A stretch of DNA of 64,000 nt from Vibrio sp. SCSIO 43135. Its GTDB lineage: Bacteria > Pseudomonadota > Gammaproteobacteria > Enterobacterales > Vibrionaceae. Where the stretch lies: positions 186,001 through 250,000 of the forward strand of contig NZ_CP071859.1 in assembly GCF_023716665.1 (NCBI RefSeq). The letters run 5' to 3'. Numbering within the stretch: position 1 is the stretch's first letter; every line of letters starts with the position of its first letter. The notes under the pieces are model-generated. The model did no database searches and was not told the origin of the DNA. It was given only the letters and a program-made list of their open reading frames with translations. Both the position numbers and the translations under genes were made by a program. Shown piece by piece: positions 46,846 through 58,152 of the stretch.

Positions 46846-47982
46846 CTAGAAGCAATATTTATGCATCGCCTTGGAAAGAATATCTATGGTTGGGTCGATA
46901 AACTCAAATGATAAGAACTCATCAGGCTGGTGTGCTTGGTCAATGGAACCTGGACCTAAAACGAGAGTCGGGCAAAGTTGCTGTAAGAACGGTGCCTCCG
47001 TACAGTAGTTCACAGTTTCGGAAGGTGTTTGACAAATTTGTTCTACGCCGCCGATAAAGGGGTGGTCATGTTGACACTCATAACCTGGTATTGGTTCATG
47101 CAGTGGAGTAATAGAGAGTCGCCCCGGCCATTTTGCTTCGACTTCTTTGAGTGCTCCGCGCAGCATATTGTCTAATCCATCTAAGCTGATCCCTGGTAAT
47201 GGACGTACATCGTAATGCAGTTCACAACAACCACAGATGCGATTAGCGCTATCACCACCATGAATGTGGCCAAGGTTGAGAGTTGGACTGGGAATGGCAA
47301 ACCCAGGGTGGTGATACTCTTTAATTAACTTGTCTCTGAGCTGCATTAAGGCAAATAGGACTTCGTGCATGATCTCGATAGCATTAACACCTAGCGCTGG
47401 ATCGGAAGAGTGTCCTGATTTCCCGGTGACGCGTACAGCATTCGCGACATGACCTTTGTGGCCACGAATAGGGACTAGGCTGGTCGGCTCACCGATGATG
47501 CAGTAGTCAGGTTGAAACGGTGCATTTTCGGTAAAGTGACGAGCTCCCAGCATAGTGGTTTCTTCGTCACACGTCGCGAGGATATATAAAGGCTTAGTTT
47601 GTTTGCTCCAATCGACTTTCTTCACCGCTTCTATAATAAAGGCAAAGAAGCCTTTCATGTCTGCTGTGCCTAAACCATAGAATTTGTTATCTGATTCAGT
47701 CAGTGCATGCGGATCGAAATTCCAGCGGCCTTCGTCGAATGGCACAGTATCACTGTGACCTGCTAACAGTAATCCACCTTCACCCGCGCCTTTTTTCGCA
47801 ATTAAGTTGTGTTTTCCCGGTTCAACCTCAGTAACGGTTACCTCGAAGCCAAGGTCTTTCAGCCAAGTCGCTAACTTTTCAATGACCTGTGCATTGCCTT
47901 CATCCCAGCTTGGATCGGTAGAACTGATGGATGAGGTTGAAATTAGGCCTCTATAGACCTCAAGAAAACTTGGTAATTGCAT
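46846..47982 (-). CDS. argE: Acetylornithine deacetylase
   Basis: ArgE removes the acetyl group from N-acetylornithine to give ornithine in arginine synthesis. The 378-residue M20-family metalloenzyme has the metal-binding [13 protein letters not shown] and [12 protein letters not shown] segments, the catalytic [10 protein letters not shown], and [17 protein letters not shown]. It is divergent from argCBGH across a 152-base region with two ARG-box-like sequences, the standard Vibrio arrangement that permits joint ArgR repression. Confidence 0.96.
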   Translation of the reverse strand: MQLPSFLEVYRGLISTSSISSTDPSWDEGNAQVIEKLATWLKDLGFEVTVTEVEPGKHNLIAKKGAGEGGLLLAGHSDTVPFDEGRWNFDPHALTESDNKFYGLGTADMKGFFAFIIEAVKKVDWSKQTKPLYILATCDEETTMLGARHFTENAPFQPDYCIIGEPTSLVPIRGHKGHVANAVRVTGKSGHSSDPALGVNAIEIMHEVLFALMQLRDKLIKEYHHPGFAIPSPTLNLGHIHGGDSANRICGCCELHYDVRPLPGISLDGLDNMLRGALKEVEAKWPGRLSITPLHEPIPGYECQHDHPFIGGVEQICQTPSETVNYCTEAPFLQQLCPTLVLGPGSIDQAHQPDEFLSFEFIDPTIDILSKAMHKYCF

Positions 47983-48027
47983 ATTATCTTCACTTCTACT
48001 GTTGACAGAAATACCTTAAGAAGGTAA

Positions 48028-48066
48028 AACACATATTAAATCATAATTAATGAATAAAAAATCAAA
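48028..48066. promoter_or_regulatory. Tandem ARG-box-like sites (ArgR operator) between argE and argC
   Basis: The 18-base box at 48049-48066 contains TGAATAAAAAATCA, one mismatch from the consensus core TGAAT-WWWW-ATTCA. A weaker box at 48028-48045 (CACATATTAAATCA core) lies upstream with the canonical three-base gap. Paired boxes with 21-base periodicity are how hexameric ArgR binds. The site suits repression of both divergent arg units. Confidence 0.65.
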
Positions 48067-48134
48067 ATAAAGCGGTTTTTTAAAATTAATAGTCATTTGA
48101 TTAGTGTTGTTTACTTAAGATTTGGATGCCTTAA

Positions 48135-49154
48135 ATGTTAAAAGCTGAGATGCTAAAAACCACAATTATCGGCGCTAGCGGCTACACCGGAGCTGAGCTA
48201 GCGGTAATGATACATAAACACCCGCAACTTACGCTATCAGGTTTATATGTGTCCGCCAATAGTGTTGACGCAGGAAAAAGTATTGCTCAGCTGCACGGCA
48301 AGCTATCGGGTGTCATCGATACTCCTGTCCAGCCTTTGATTGACGTGAAAAAAGCGGCGCAAGAATGCGATGTGGTTTTCCTCGCAACAGCCCATGAAGT
48401 CAGCCATGACCTCGCTCCCGTTTTTTTAGAGCAAGGTTGCCAAGTATTCGACCTGTCAGGTGCGTTCAGAGTTAAAAGCGACAATTTCTATCAAGAATTC
48501 TATGGTTTCGCGCACCAGCACGAAGCATGGTTGGATAACTCTGCTTATGGATTGGCGGAGTGGAATGCTGAAGCGATTAAACAGCACCAGCTGATAGCGG
48601 TCCCGGGTTGCTACCCAACGGCGTCGCAGCTTGCTATTAAGCCTCTAGTTGAAAAGGGTCTGCTAGACCTAAATCAGTGGCCTGTGATCAACGCGACCAG
48701 TGGAGTCTCCGGCGCAGGGCGCAAAGCTTCGATGACCAACAGCTTTTGCGAAGTAAGCCTGCAAGCTTATGGCGTATTCAATCATCGTCATCAGCCAGAA
48801 ATTGCGACTCACTTAGGGTGTGATGTGATTTTCACGCCGCATTTAGGCAACTTTAAGCGTGGTATTTTGGCGACAACCACGATGAAGTTAGCGAAAGGCG
48901 TGACGGCAGAGCAAATTGCACAAGCATTTGAAAGCGCATACCAAGATAAGCCGGCAGTGCGTCTTATGCAGGGAACTCTGCCGACCATTCAAAATGTTGA
49001 GCAAACGCCATTTTGCGATATCGGCTGGAAAGTGCAGGGCGAGCACATCATTGTTGTCTCTGCGATTGATAATTTATTGAAAGGTGCGTCAAGCCAAGCA
49101 ATGCAATGTTTAAACATTCATTACGGTTTTTCAGAGCTAACCGCTTTGCTGTAA
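48135..49154 (+). CDS. argC: N-acetyl-gamma-glutamyl-phosphate reductase
   Basis: ArgC reduces N-acetylglutamyl phosphate to the semialdehyde with NADPH. It has 339 residues with the NADP fold [13 protein letters not shown], the catalytic cysteine in [11 protein letters not shown], and the conserved [11 protein letters not shown] and FNHRHQPEI segments. The listed start has TTGGA upstream; a second ATG at 48150 giving [10 protein letters not shown] is the usual N-terminus in relatives and could be the real one. It is the first gene of argCBGH. Confidence 0.95.
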   Translation: MLKAEMLKTTIIGASGYTGAELAVMIHKHPQLTLSGLYVSANSVDAGKSIAQLHGKLSGVIDTPVQPLIDVKKAAQECDVVFLATAHEVSHDLAPVFLEQGCQVFDLSGAFRVKSDNFYQEFYGFAHQHEAWLDNSAYGLAEWNAEAIKQHQLIAVPGCYPTASQLAIKPLVEKGLLDLNQWPVINATSGVSGAGRKASMTNSFCEVSLQAYGVFNHRHQPEIATHLGCDVIFTPHLGNFKRGILATTTMKLAKGVTAEQIAQAFESAYQDKPAVRLMQGTLPTIQNVEQTPFCDIGWKVQGEHIIVVSAIDNLLKGASSQAMQCLNIHYGFSELTALL

Positions 49155-49220
49155 TCAATGCAGAAAATATTGTGAAAAGTAACGTTGTGATAAGTAATAA
49201 GCGACAGTAGGGATTAAGGA

Positions 49221-50012
49221 ATGACAAGTAGTAAGCAGAATCCATTAGTGATCAAATTGGGCGGTGCTGCATTATCGTGCACCGATACACTTAGCCAAGT
49301 TTTTGGTGCTATCGCAACTTATCAACAACAAGCTCAACGACGAATTGTCATCGTGCACGGTGGTGGCTACTTGGTCGATGATTTAATGGCCAAGCTTCAG
49401 TTAGAAACTGTTAAAAAAGATGGTTTACGTGTGACACCGTACGATCAAATCCCAGTCATTGCAGGTGCCTTAGCGGGTACGGCTAACAAGCTACTTCAAG
49501 GTCAAGCGATCAAAGATGGCTTAAATGCAGTAGGCCTTAGCCTTGCAGACGGTGGATTGTGCCACGTAGAAGAGCTTGACCCAGAACTTGGTGCGGTAGG
49601 TAAAGCGACACCAGGTAATTCTCAGGTACTTCAGGCAATTTTGGCTAGCGGTGCACTACCGATTATTAGTTCAATCGGTTTAACGAATGAAGGCCAACTA
49701 ATGAATGTGAACGCCGACCAAGCAGCAGTTGCCGTTGCAGGTGCTTTGGATGCTGAGTTGGTTTTACTGTCAGATGTGAGTGGGGTATTGGATGGTAAGG
49801 GCCACCTAATCACTAGCCTAGATGCACAGCAAGCAGAACAGCTGATTCAAGGCAAAGTCATTACTGATGGCATGATCGTAAAAGTTTATGCAGCGTTAGA
49901 AGCCGCTAACGATCTGGGCCGACCAATTGAAGTCGCGACATGGCGCTACCCTGAAAAGCTTACCCAGCTATTTGCAGGAGAAAGCATCGGTACTCAATTT
50001 GTACCCGCTTAA
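49221..50012 (+). CDS. argB: Acetylglutamate kinase
   Basis: ArgB phosphorylates N-acetylglutamate, the second arginine-synthesis step. The 263-residue amino-acid kinase has VIKLGGAAL at its start, [18 protein letters not shown] for the substrate loop, [15 protein letters not shown], and [13 protein letters not shown] in the nucleotide site. A TAAGGA ribosome site lies eight bases upstream. It is the short E. coli-type enzyme, without the N-terminal extension of arginine-sensitive kinases. Confidence 0.96.
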   Translation: MTSSKQNPLVIKLGGAALSCTDTLSQVFGAIATYQQQAQRRIVIVHGGGYLVDDLMAKLQLETVKKDGLRVTPYDQIPVIAGALAGTANKLLQGQAIKDGLNAVGLSLADGGLCHVEELDPELGAVGKATPGNSQVLQAILASGALPIISSIGLTNEGQLMNVNADQAAVAVAGALDAELVLLSDVSGVLDGKGHLITSLDAQQAEQLIQGKVITDGMIVKVYAALEAANDLGRPIEVATWRYPEKLTQLFAGESIGTQFVPA

Positions 50013-50128
50013 ATTAGTGAAAACAATAGAGTTCGTTGGCAGTATGCCAGCGAGCAAATAAAGAATAGTAATGGAAGTAACCCGAGCACTGACCGCCAAG
50101 CGCAGCGCAGGGAATTTGGAGAAAGAAA

Positions 50129-51349
50129 ATGAGTAAAGTTCAAGTTAATAAAGTAGTTGTCGCATATTCTGGCGGTCTGGATACCTCAGTAATTATCCCG
50201 TGGCTAAAAGAAAACTACGATTGTGAAGTTGTCGCATTCGTTGCGGATGTTGGCCAAGGTGCTGAGGAGCTAGAAGGCATTGAAGAAAAGGCGAAAGCAT
50301 CTGGTGCATCTGAGTGTTACATCGCTGACCTTAAAGAAGAGATGGTGGCAGAGTACATTTATCCAACTCTAAAAACAGGTGCTTACTACGAAGGCAAATA
50401 CCTACTAGGTACCTCAATGGCTCGTCCAATCATTGCTAAAGCACAGGTTGAAGTAGCGCGTAAAGTTGGCGCTGATGCATTGTGTCACGGTTGTACTGGT
50501 AAAGGTAACGACCAAGTGCGTTTTGAGGGTGCATTTGCAGCTCTGGCTCCTGACCTACATGTGATTGCCCCTTGGCGTGAATGGGATCTTGTTAGCCGTG
50601 AAGAGTGTCTGGATTACCTTGCTGAGCGCAACATTCCATGTACCGCATCTCTAACTAAAATTTACTCTCGTGACGCAAATGCGTGGCATATCTCTACTGA
50701 AGGTGGCGTTCTAGAAGATACTTGGAACGCGCCAAACGATGATTGCTGGGCTTGGACGGTTGATCCTGAGCAAGCGCCAAACGAAGCCGAATACGTAACA
50801 CTGAAAGTCGAGAAAGGTGCAGTTGTCGCTGTGGATGGCGAGACAATGACGCCATATAACGCTCTCGTTTACCTAAACGATAAAGGTGTGAAACACGGTG
50901 TTGGTCGTATCGATATCGTGGAAAACCGCCTAGTAGGTATGAAGTCTCGTGGTTGTTACGAAACTCCTGGTGGCACCATCATGATGGAAGCACTGCGTGC
51001 AGTAGAGCAACTTGTACTGGATAAGACAGCGTTTGAATTCCGTGAAGAGCTTGGTGTAAAAGCTTCTCACCTTGTTTACGATGGTCGTTGGTTCACTCCA
51101 CTATGTAAGTCAATCCTAGCCGCTTCTGAAGAGCTGGCTCAAGACGTAAACGGCGAAGTGGTTGTGAAACTGTATAAAGGCCAAGCGACAGTGACTCAAA
51201 AGCGTTCGGACAACAGCCTGTACTGTGAAGAGTTTGCAACCTTTGGTGAAGATGAAGTTTACGATCAAAGTCATGCAGAAGGCTTTATCCGCCTGTACTC
51301 TCTATCAAGCAGAATCAGAGCGCTAAATGAAGTAAAGAAGAATAAGTAA
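50129..51349 (+). CDS. argG: Argininosuccinate synthase
   Basis: ArgG joins citrulline and aspartate using ATP. The 406-residue protein has the PP-loop [18 protein letters not shown], then [20 protein letters not shown] and [16 protein letters not shown] for the substrate sites, and [15 protein letters not shown] near the C-terminus. A GGAGAAAG ribosome site precedes the ATG. It is followed by a strong terminator, so argH is at least partly transcribed separately from its own control region. Confidence 0.97.
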   Translation: MSKVQVNKVVVAYSGGLDTSVIIPWLKENYDCEVVAFVADVGQGAEELEGIEEKAKASGASECYIADLKEEMVAEYIYPTLKTGAYYEGKYLLGTSMARPIIAKAQVEVARKVGADALCHGCTGKGNDQVRFEGAFAALAPDLHVIAPWREWDLVSREECLDYLAERNIPCTASLTKIYSRDANAWHISTEGGVLEDTWNAPNDDCWAWTVDPEQAPNEAEYVTLKVEKGAVVAVDGETMTPYNALVYLNDKGVKHGVGRIDIVENRLVGMKSRGCYETPGGTIMMEALRAVEQLVLDKTAFEFREELGVKASHLVYDGRWFTPLCKSILAASEELAQDVNGEVVVKLYKGQATVTQKRSDNSLYCEEFATFGEDEVYDQSHAEGFIRLYSLSSRIRALNEVKKNK

Positions 51350-51374
51350 TTATTCTGAACAGTAGAAAGAAAAC

Positions 51375-51405
51375 AAAGCCCGCTAGTCACCTAGCGGGCT
51401 TTTTG
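51375..51405 (+). terminator. Terminator after argG
   Basis: A perfect 12-base stem, AAAGCCCGCTAG / CTAGCGGGCTTT, has a TCAC loop and is followed by further T residues. It is a strong intrinsic terminator separating argCBG from argH. Confidence 0.9.
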
Positions 51406-51431
51406 TATCAAATGCATTTAAATTTGCCTTT

Positions 51432-51470
51432 GTTGAATAATTATGTGAAATAAGTGAATTTTTACTTTGT
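51432..51470. promoter_or_regulatory. ARG-box-like pair upstream of argH
   Basis: TGAAT occurs at 51434-51438 and again at 51455-51459, exactly 21 bases apart. Each is followed by four A/T bases, as in left halves of two 18-base ARG boxes separated by three bases. The right halves (ATGTG, ACTTT) match poorly. It lies between the argG terminator and argH, where a separate argH promoter would need control. Confidence 0.45.
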
Positions 51471-51497
51471 TTTTATCTTGAATTGAGGTAAGTTTGA

Positions 51498-53453
<1,956 letters not shown>

Positions 53454-53476
53454 ACTGCTGTAAGCTAAGGTGAATT

Positions 53477-53525
53477 ATGGTTCTCAAAAAAAGATCGAAA
53501 AAAAGATCATTTTTCTGGGAACCAT
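53477..53525. repeat. Imperfect inverted repeat downstream of argH
   Basis: A 20-base arm (ATGGTTCTCAAAAAAAGATC) is nearly complementary to a 21-base arm starting GATCATTTTTCTGGG, with an eight-base A-rich loop. It lies 23 bases after the argH stop and before the strong terminator at 53584. It may be the eroded remnant of a small repeat element or an mRNA-stabilising hairpin. Confidence 0.55.
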
Positions 53526-53581
53526 TGAGAAAAAGCTCGGTCTATTAAAGTACCACTGCTTTTTCTTAGAAGAATCTAAGA

Positions 53582-53622
53582 AGGCCCCAAACCAGATTTG
53601 GTTTTGGGGCTTTTTTCTTTTT
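53582..53622. terminator. Terminator between argH and the PhoX-family gene
   Basis: The stem GCCCCAAACCA / TGGTTTTGGGGC has a short GATT loop and is followed by TTTTTT. It ends the argH transcript. Its purine-rich left side offers only weak termination for the converging gene. Confidence 0.82.
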
Positions 53623-53632
53623 CGGGGAATCT

Positions 53633-54808
53633 TTACGGCAGCTCGGAAAAGTTACCTGTGATCTCAAATGTAATGCCACCGTCTGGCTCACCTGATGTGC
53701 CATCCTGTGAACTGAAGTATAGTTTGTTACCGTCGGGGGAAAATGCGGGGCCAGTTATTTCACTTTGGTCGTGTCCAATTAACTGTATGATAGGATAAGG
53801 TTCTCCACTGCTAGAGAGTAAGACTAGTTGAAGGTTACCTCCATCTTCAGCTACCAATAAATTACCATTTGGTGCGATTGCTACATTATCAACACCAGTA
53901 AGTACTGGGTTCGAGTAATCAGCAGCATTATAGATAACTTCTATTTCTTGAGAATCAATATTATATGCCCATACCTTGTTGTCTCCTTTAGTTACAAAGT
54001 TGATAGTTCGGTCTTCGTAGGCAATTCCTTCTCCTCCGTTAAATGGTTCACTCGAGTTGACTTGATAACGTGTTTCTAATGAGGTTGCGCTAGGGTCGGG
54101 AACGATTTCCCATGATATCCGGTTCCCACTTTTTGAGGCTATATATAAAGTACCATTGTGCAAATCAGGCTTGTCTCTACTTTTATCGCTGGATACGTAT
54201 TTGTAAAATCCACCATCTGATCTATCTTCCGTAAGATATATGTCAAGGTTATCGTCTACGGCTATGGCTTCATGAGCAAAACTGCCAAGTGCTGGAAGTA
54301 CTTCCGCTGTTTCATTTCCTAAAGGGTCACATTCCCAAACATTGCCAAGTTCAATTTCTTCACAAGATAACCAAGTTCCCCATGGAGTTGCACCTCCTGC
54401 ACAGTTTCGGTTTGTGTTTGACAAAATCTCATAGGCATCTATGAGGTTTCCAAAACTGTCAAACCTTAAAGCTCCAACCCCTCCAAGGTTGTCAGCCTCT
54501 TCGCTATTTGATACATAGATCCAGTCGTTGTTATACGTAGGAAAGATCGCACCACCATCAGGAGACTTATGCCATACATAGCTAGAATTATTGCTGGGCA
54601 TTTCCCCTGATTTCGCCACAATTCTTGATGAGAAACCAGAGAGAAGCATTACACCATTATTATCGGGAGGGAGTAACTCGGGTAGGATGCTGAACTCCGT
54701 TTCATCACCTGAGTTATTGTCATCAGAACATCCTAAAGGTGATAAAAGCAATGCGACTTGGGGAGTAGATAATAATGACCAAGCAATTAGACGTCTTCTC
54801 GAAACCAC
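53633..54808 (-). CDS. DUF839/PhoX-family exported protein
   Basis: This 391-residue protein resembles the PhoX/DUF839 beta-propeller family, which includes Tat-exported calcium- and iron-dependent alkaline phosphatases. The N-terminus has a twin-arginine segment (VSRRRLIAW) and then a hydrophobic stretch ending SPLGCSD, which may be a lipobox. Conserved patches include WGTWLSCEE, SFAHEAIAVDDNLDIYLTEDRSDGGFYKYV, and FNGGEGIAYED. It is shorter than classical PhoX, so phosphatase activity is uncertain. The start is GTG with AGGA six bases upstream. It converges on argH and is a lone gene with no obvious functional neighbour. Confidence 0.75.
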   Translation of the reverse strand: MVSRRRLIAWSLLSTPQVALLLSPLGCSDDNNSGDETEFSILPELLPPDNNGVMLLSGFSSRIVAKSGEMPSNNSSYVWHKSPDGGAIFPTYNNDWIYVSNSEEADNLGGVGALRFDSFGNLIDAYEILSNTNRNCAGGATPWGTWLSCEEIELGNVWECDPLGNETAEVLPALGSFAHEAIAVDDNLDIYLTEDRSDGGFYKYVSSDKSRDKPDLHNGTLYIASKSGNRISWEIVPDPSATSLETRYQVNSSEPFNGGEGIAYEDRTINFVTKGDNKVWAYNIDSQEIEVIYNAADYSNPVLTGVDNVAIAPNGNLLVAEDGGNLQLVLLSSSGEPYPIIQLIGHDQSEITGPAFSPDGNKLYFSSQDGTSGEPDGGITFEITGNFSELP

Positions 54809-54861
54809 GGTCTTTCCTAGTGATGTTTTTATGGCTTCAATAAGTATAGTTAAGGTGAGAG

Positions 54862-55122
54862 TTATCGGCGTAGATTCCCTCTATTTCGTTTCTTCCAAGG
54901 CAATATCACAAAGCGCATCCATAAGTGGAGAAATAACAATCCATTGAATGCGAAGCCTGCCATGATCAGTGCGATGGACTCAATACTCTGTGGATTTTCT
55001 TTAAAGCCAAACCACCAAATGATCCAGCACACCACTGATAACACTGTGAGCTGATCCATACAGCGTTTACAACGGCCAATCTTTTTCCAAAACCAATTTT
55101 TTTCACAGTAGTTGCATGTCAT
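54862..55122 (-). CDS. Small membrane protein, DUF3624-like
   Basis: This 86-residue protein has an N-terminal pair of CxxC-type motifs (CNYCEKNWFWKKIGRCKRCMDQL), which may bind zinc, followed by two membrane helices (LTVLSVVCWIIWWFGF and SIALIMAGFAFNGLLFLHLWM) and a basic tail. The pattern matches the DUF3624 family known from vibrios and relatives. The function is unknown. It is divergent from the RidA gene. Confidence 0.7.
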   Translation of the reverse strand: MTCNYCEKNWFWKKIGRCKRCMDQLTVLSVVCWIIWWFGFKENPQSIESIALIMAGFAFNGLLFLHLWMRFVILPWKKRNRGNLRR

Positions 55123-55188
55123 GGGGAAAGCATATTAGGTACTATGGAGTTATTCCTATAAAAGTACCGCATTAAAGAAGTGAGAAAC

Positions 55189-55536
55189 ATGATAGAACGC
55201 CAACAAACTAAACAGCGTATGAGCCGAATTGTAAAGCATAATGGTGTTATTTACCTATGTGGCCAAGTATGTGCTGACGCGACGAAAGGTATTACAGAGC
55301 AGACCCAAACTATGTTAGATAAAGTCGAAGAACTGCTGCTAGAAGCGGGAAGTGACAAAGAACACATGCTTTCGGCTACGATTTACCTAAAAGATATGCA
55401 GGACTTCCAAGCAATGAATGCCGTTTGGGATGCGTGGGTACCAGAAGGCCATGCTCCAGCACGTGCTTGTGTGACGGGTGACATGGCGCGTGAAGCCTTG
55501 TTGGTGGAAATTTCTGTGATTGCGGCTGAAAAGTGA
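55189..55536 (+). CDS. RidA/YjgF-family protein (YoaB-like)
   Basis: This 115-residue protein belongs to the Rid family, whose best-known member deaminates reactive enamine/imine intermediates from PLP enzymes. [11 protein letters not shown] and the C-terminal [28 protein letters not shown] are the family signatures, including an Arg-Ala-Cys-Val segment where RidA proper has the substrate-binding arginine. I chose ATG 55189 over the GTG three codons earlier. It is closer to the YoaB subgroup, whose substrate is not known. Confidence 0.85.
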   Translation: MIERQQTKQRMSRIVKHNGVIYLCGQVCADATKGITEQTQTMLDKVEELLLEAGSDKEHMLSATIYLKDMQDFQAMNAVWDAWVPEGHAPARACVTGDMAREALLVEISVIAAEK

Positions 55537-55554
55537 TTTTAGCTGAGCTCTAAC

Positions 55555-55586
55555 CAAAAAAAACGAGCCTATTGGCTCGTTTTTTG
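55555..55586. terminator. Bidirectional terminator between ridA-like gene and the disulfide reductase
   Basis: The stem ACGAGCC / GGCTCGT has a TATT loop, flanked by a long A-run on the left and a T-run on the right. It suits both converging transcripts. Confidence 0.87.
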
Positions 55587-55592
55587 TTTTGG

Positions 55593-57050
55593 TTAGCAGC
55601 CAGGACCGCAGTCTAAACAATGCTTAATCATTTCAGGGCCAAGGTGTAACTTGGCGTTGAGGTCCCGAAGTGCTGTACGAACGCCTTCCTCGATGACGGG
55701 ATGGTAGAACGGCATATCTAGCATTTCTGATACTGTCATCTTATTTTGATGAGCCCAAGCCAGTAGGTGCGCGAGATGCTCAGCATTCGGTCCCATCATT
55801 TCCGCACCTAAAAAGCGCCCGGTGCCTTGCTCACCGTATACGTGTAAGATGCCTTTGTTTCTAAGCATTACACGTGAGCGTCCTTGGTTTTCAAACGACA
55901 CTTCACCAGTAGCAAAGCAACCACAATTGCCCAGACGAGTGGTTAATTGTTTGTAGGTTTCTCCTACCATCGCGATTTGCGGATCAGAGAACACGGCTGA
56001 AATGACGGAACGGCGCAGACCTGCTCGGATATCTGGAAAGCGACCTGCATTGTCACCTGCAATTCGGCCTTGATCGGCAGCTTCATGCAGCAGCGGAATT
56101 TGATTGCTAGCATCACCGGCAATAAAGATGTTTTCTGCAGAGGTTTGCAGAGTGTAGTGATCCGCGTTTGGTACGCCGCGTTCATCAAGTTCTACAGTGG
56201 TGTTTTCAATAGCAAGTTTGTCGACATTAGGGCGACGTCCAGTTGCAGCCAACACATAGTCGACAACAAAAGTCTCTAAGTCCCCATCATGATTAATGAA
56301 TTGAATTTCAACTTTGTCAGTGCCATCAATACGCTTCATGCTCTCGACTTTGACATCGGCATCTAAGTAGAACTCTTCTTTAAACGCTTTGTCTGCGTAT
56401 TGCATTACTTCTGGATCCGTCAGAGGCCCGACTTGACCCCCAATGCCAAATAGCTTCACCTTTACACCTAGGCGATGTAGCGCTTGCCCTAGTTCTAGAC
56501 CAATAACACCAGGGCCAAATACGGCTACTGATTCTGGCAAGTCATCCCAGTCAAAAACATCATCATTGATGACCAGTCGGTTGCCGAGATCGTTCCATAC
56601 AGCAGGGTAAGCAGGACGAGAGCCTGTCGCGATCACAATGCGTTTGGCTGAGATTTGGGTATGGTCATCCACTTGTAGGGTGTGATCATCAATGAATTTG
56701 GCGTATCCCGAGACTTTATCTTGAGTAGGGATCTCATCCACCCCTTCTAATACAAAGCCCACAAAGCGGTCGCGTTCGCGCTTTACGCGATCCATGACTT
56801 CACGGCCATTGATGACAATTTCACCTTGAGGATGAACACCAAAACCAGGGGCTTTTTCTATTTGATGCACACTCTCCGCTGCAGCGATCAGCAATTTGGA
56901 TGGCATACAACCGACACGCGCACAAGTGGTGCCATATGGACCACCTTCAACCATTACCACGCTGTTGGTATGTGCTTTAGCTGCGCGATACGCGCCTAGG
57001 CCAGCGGTACCACCACCGATGATAGCTACATCAACATTTAATTGTTTCAT
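55593..57050 (-). CDS. Dihydrolipoyl dehydrogenase-like flavin disulfide reductase
   Basis: This 485-residue enzyme of the pyridine nucleotide-disulfide reductase family shows the FAD motif [17 protein letters not shown]. The redox-active pair is in [12 protein letters not shown]. The NAD site has [17 protein letters not shown], the second FAD motif is [10 protein letters not shown], and the C-terminal active-site histidine lies in FYHPVIEEG. It is not beside 2-oxo-acid dehydrogenase genes, so it is probably not the E3 of those complexes. The tail CLDCGPGC is unusual and could be a further redox or metal motif. Start chosen at [10 protein letters not shown]. Neighbouring peroxide-defence genes hint at a redox-stress role. 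Confidence 0.82.
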   Translation of the reverse strand: MKQLNVDVAIIGGGTAGLGAYRAAKAHTNSVVMVEGGPYGTTCARVGCMPSKLLIAAAESVHQIEKAPGFGVHPQGEIVINGREVMDRVKRERDRFVGFVLEGVDEIPTQDKVSGYAKFIDDHTLQVDDHTQISAKRIVIATGSRPAYPAVWNDLGNRLVINDDVFDWDDLPESVAVFGPGVIGLELGQALHRLGVKVKLFGIGGQVGPLTDPEVMQYADKAFKEEFYLDADVKVESMKRIDGTDKVEIQFINHDGDLETFVVDYVLAATGRRPNVDKLAIENTTVELDERGVPNADHYTLQTSAENIFIAGDASNQIPLLHEAADQGRIAGDNAGRFPDIRAGLRRSVISAVFSDPQIAMVGETYKQLTTRLGNCGCFATGEVSFENQGRSRVMLRNKGILHVYGEQGTGRFLGAEMMGPNAEHLAHLLAWAHQNKMTVSEMLDMPFYHPVIEEGVRTALRDLNAKLHLGPEMIKHCLDCGPGC

Positions 57051-57224
57051 ACTGCACACTCGCTTTGCCTCTGTCGCACCGAGGGCGCAAGAGGTTATCA
57101 ATGGGTTTGTAAATTTGGATAAGTAGTGGAGTTGAACAACGACAAGCGACTAGTTATCTAAACTCGACTGAGGTTTAAAGTGCCCCCCAACGCCCGAAGG
57201 TGATGGGAGGCTGAGGGTTCGGAA

Positions 57225-57953
57225 TTAACCTAAGTACGCTTCCAATTCTTCGCTGCCACCAATGTGTTTACCACCGATGAAAACTTGAGGAACGGTCGTG
57301 CGGCCTGAAATTGCACGTAGGCTGACAGTCGTTGCATCTTTACCCAACACCACTTCTTCATATTGAAGACCGTGGTCTATCAGATTTTGTTTCGCCTTCA
57401 TGCAGAAAGGGCAGCCTGGTTTGGTAAATACAGTGATTGATTCTTGAGTTTTGTAGTCTGGTGCCACGTGTTTAAGCATGGTGTCTGCGTCTGATACTTT
57501 GAACGGGTCGCCTGGCTCGTTTGGCTCAATAAACATTTTCTCAACCACACCGTTTTTCACTAGCATGCTGTAGCGCCATGAACGCTTGCCAAAACCTAGG
57601 TCGTTTTTATCAACTAACATGCCCATGCCGTCAGTAAACTCACCATTACCATCTGGAATAAAAGTAATATTTTCAGCTTCTTGGTCACTCTTCCATGCGT
57701 TCATTACAAATGTGTCGTTAACAGATACACACAGAATCTCGTCTACGCCATGGTCTTGAAATACAGAAAACAGCTCGTTATAGCGTGGCAAGTGGCTAGA
57801 TGAACACGTTGGTGTGAACGCGCCCGGAAGGCTGAACACGATCACGGTTTTGTCTTTGAACAGATCGTCAGTTGTTACATTTACCCAAGCGTCGCTTTGG
57901 CGAGTTGGAAAAGTAACTTGCGGTACGTTTTGGCCTTCTTTAGATGTAAACAT
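57225..57953 (-). CDS. Peroxiredoxin-glutaredoxin hybrid protein
   Basis: This 242-residue fusion joins a Prx5-type peroxiredoxin (residues 1-165) with the peroxidatic cysteine Cys50 in [14 protein letters not shown] to a glutaredoxin (about 172-242) with the CPFC active site (Cys181, Cys184) and [18 protein letters not shown]. Known hybrids of this type (for example in Haemophilus) reduce peroxides using glutathione. It is divergent from oxyR, with an OxyR-like site between them, supporting induction by peroxide. It acts in the cytoplasm. Confidence 0.95.
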   Translation of the reverse strand: MFTSKEGQNVPQVTFPTRQSDAWVNVTTDDLFKDKTVIVFSLPGAFTPTCSSSHLPRYNELFSVFQDHGVDEILCVSVNDTFVMNAWKSDQEAENITFIPDGNGEFTDGMGMLVDKNDLGFGKRSWRYSMLVKNGVVEKMFIEPNEPGDPFKVSDADTMLKHVAPDYKTQESITVFTKPGCPFCMKAKQNLIDHGLQYEEVVLGKDATTVSLRAISGRTTVPQVFIGGKHIGGSEELEAYLG

Positions 57954-58084
57954 AATGGTTTCCTTTATTGGATTCTAAAATTGTGTGGTTGAGTCTTATC
58001 AGTGTAGTGACTGTGCTCTGTTTCGATGTAGTTATTATTAAATAAAACCTTTGATAGCTCTAATCGTTTAATGTTATGGTTTTG

Positions 58085-58108
58085 ATAGCTAATTCCTATC
58101 TAAACTAT
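58085..58108. promoter_or_regulatory. OxyR-like site between prx-grx and oxyR
   Basis: GATAGCTAATTCCTATC contains ATAG-N7-CTAT (58085-58099), the OxyR half-operator spacing, with further CTAT at 58105-58108 and ATAG at 58054-58057. The full two-element 22-base spacing is not matched exactly. The position 45-68 bases before oxyR and about 130 before prx-grx fits shared control. Confidence 0.5.
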
Positions 58109-58152
58109 TTGCTGCCATTATGGTGGTGAGTAATGTCCTTATGGGGAAATTC

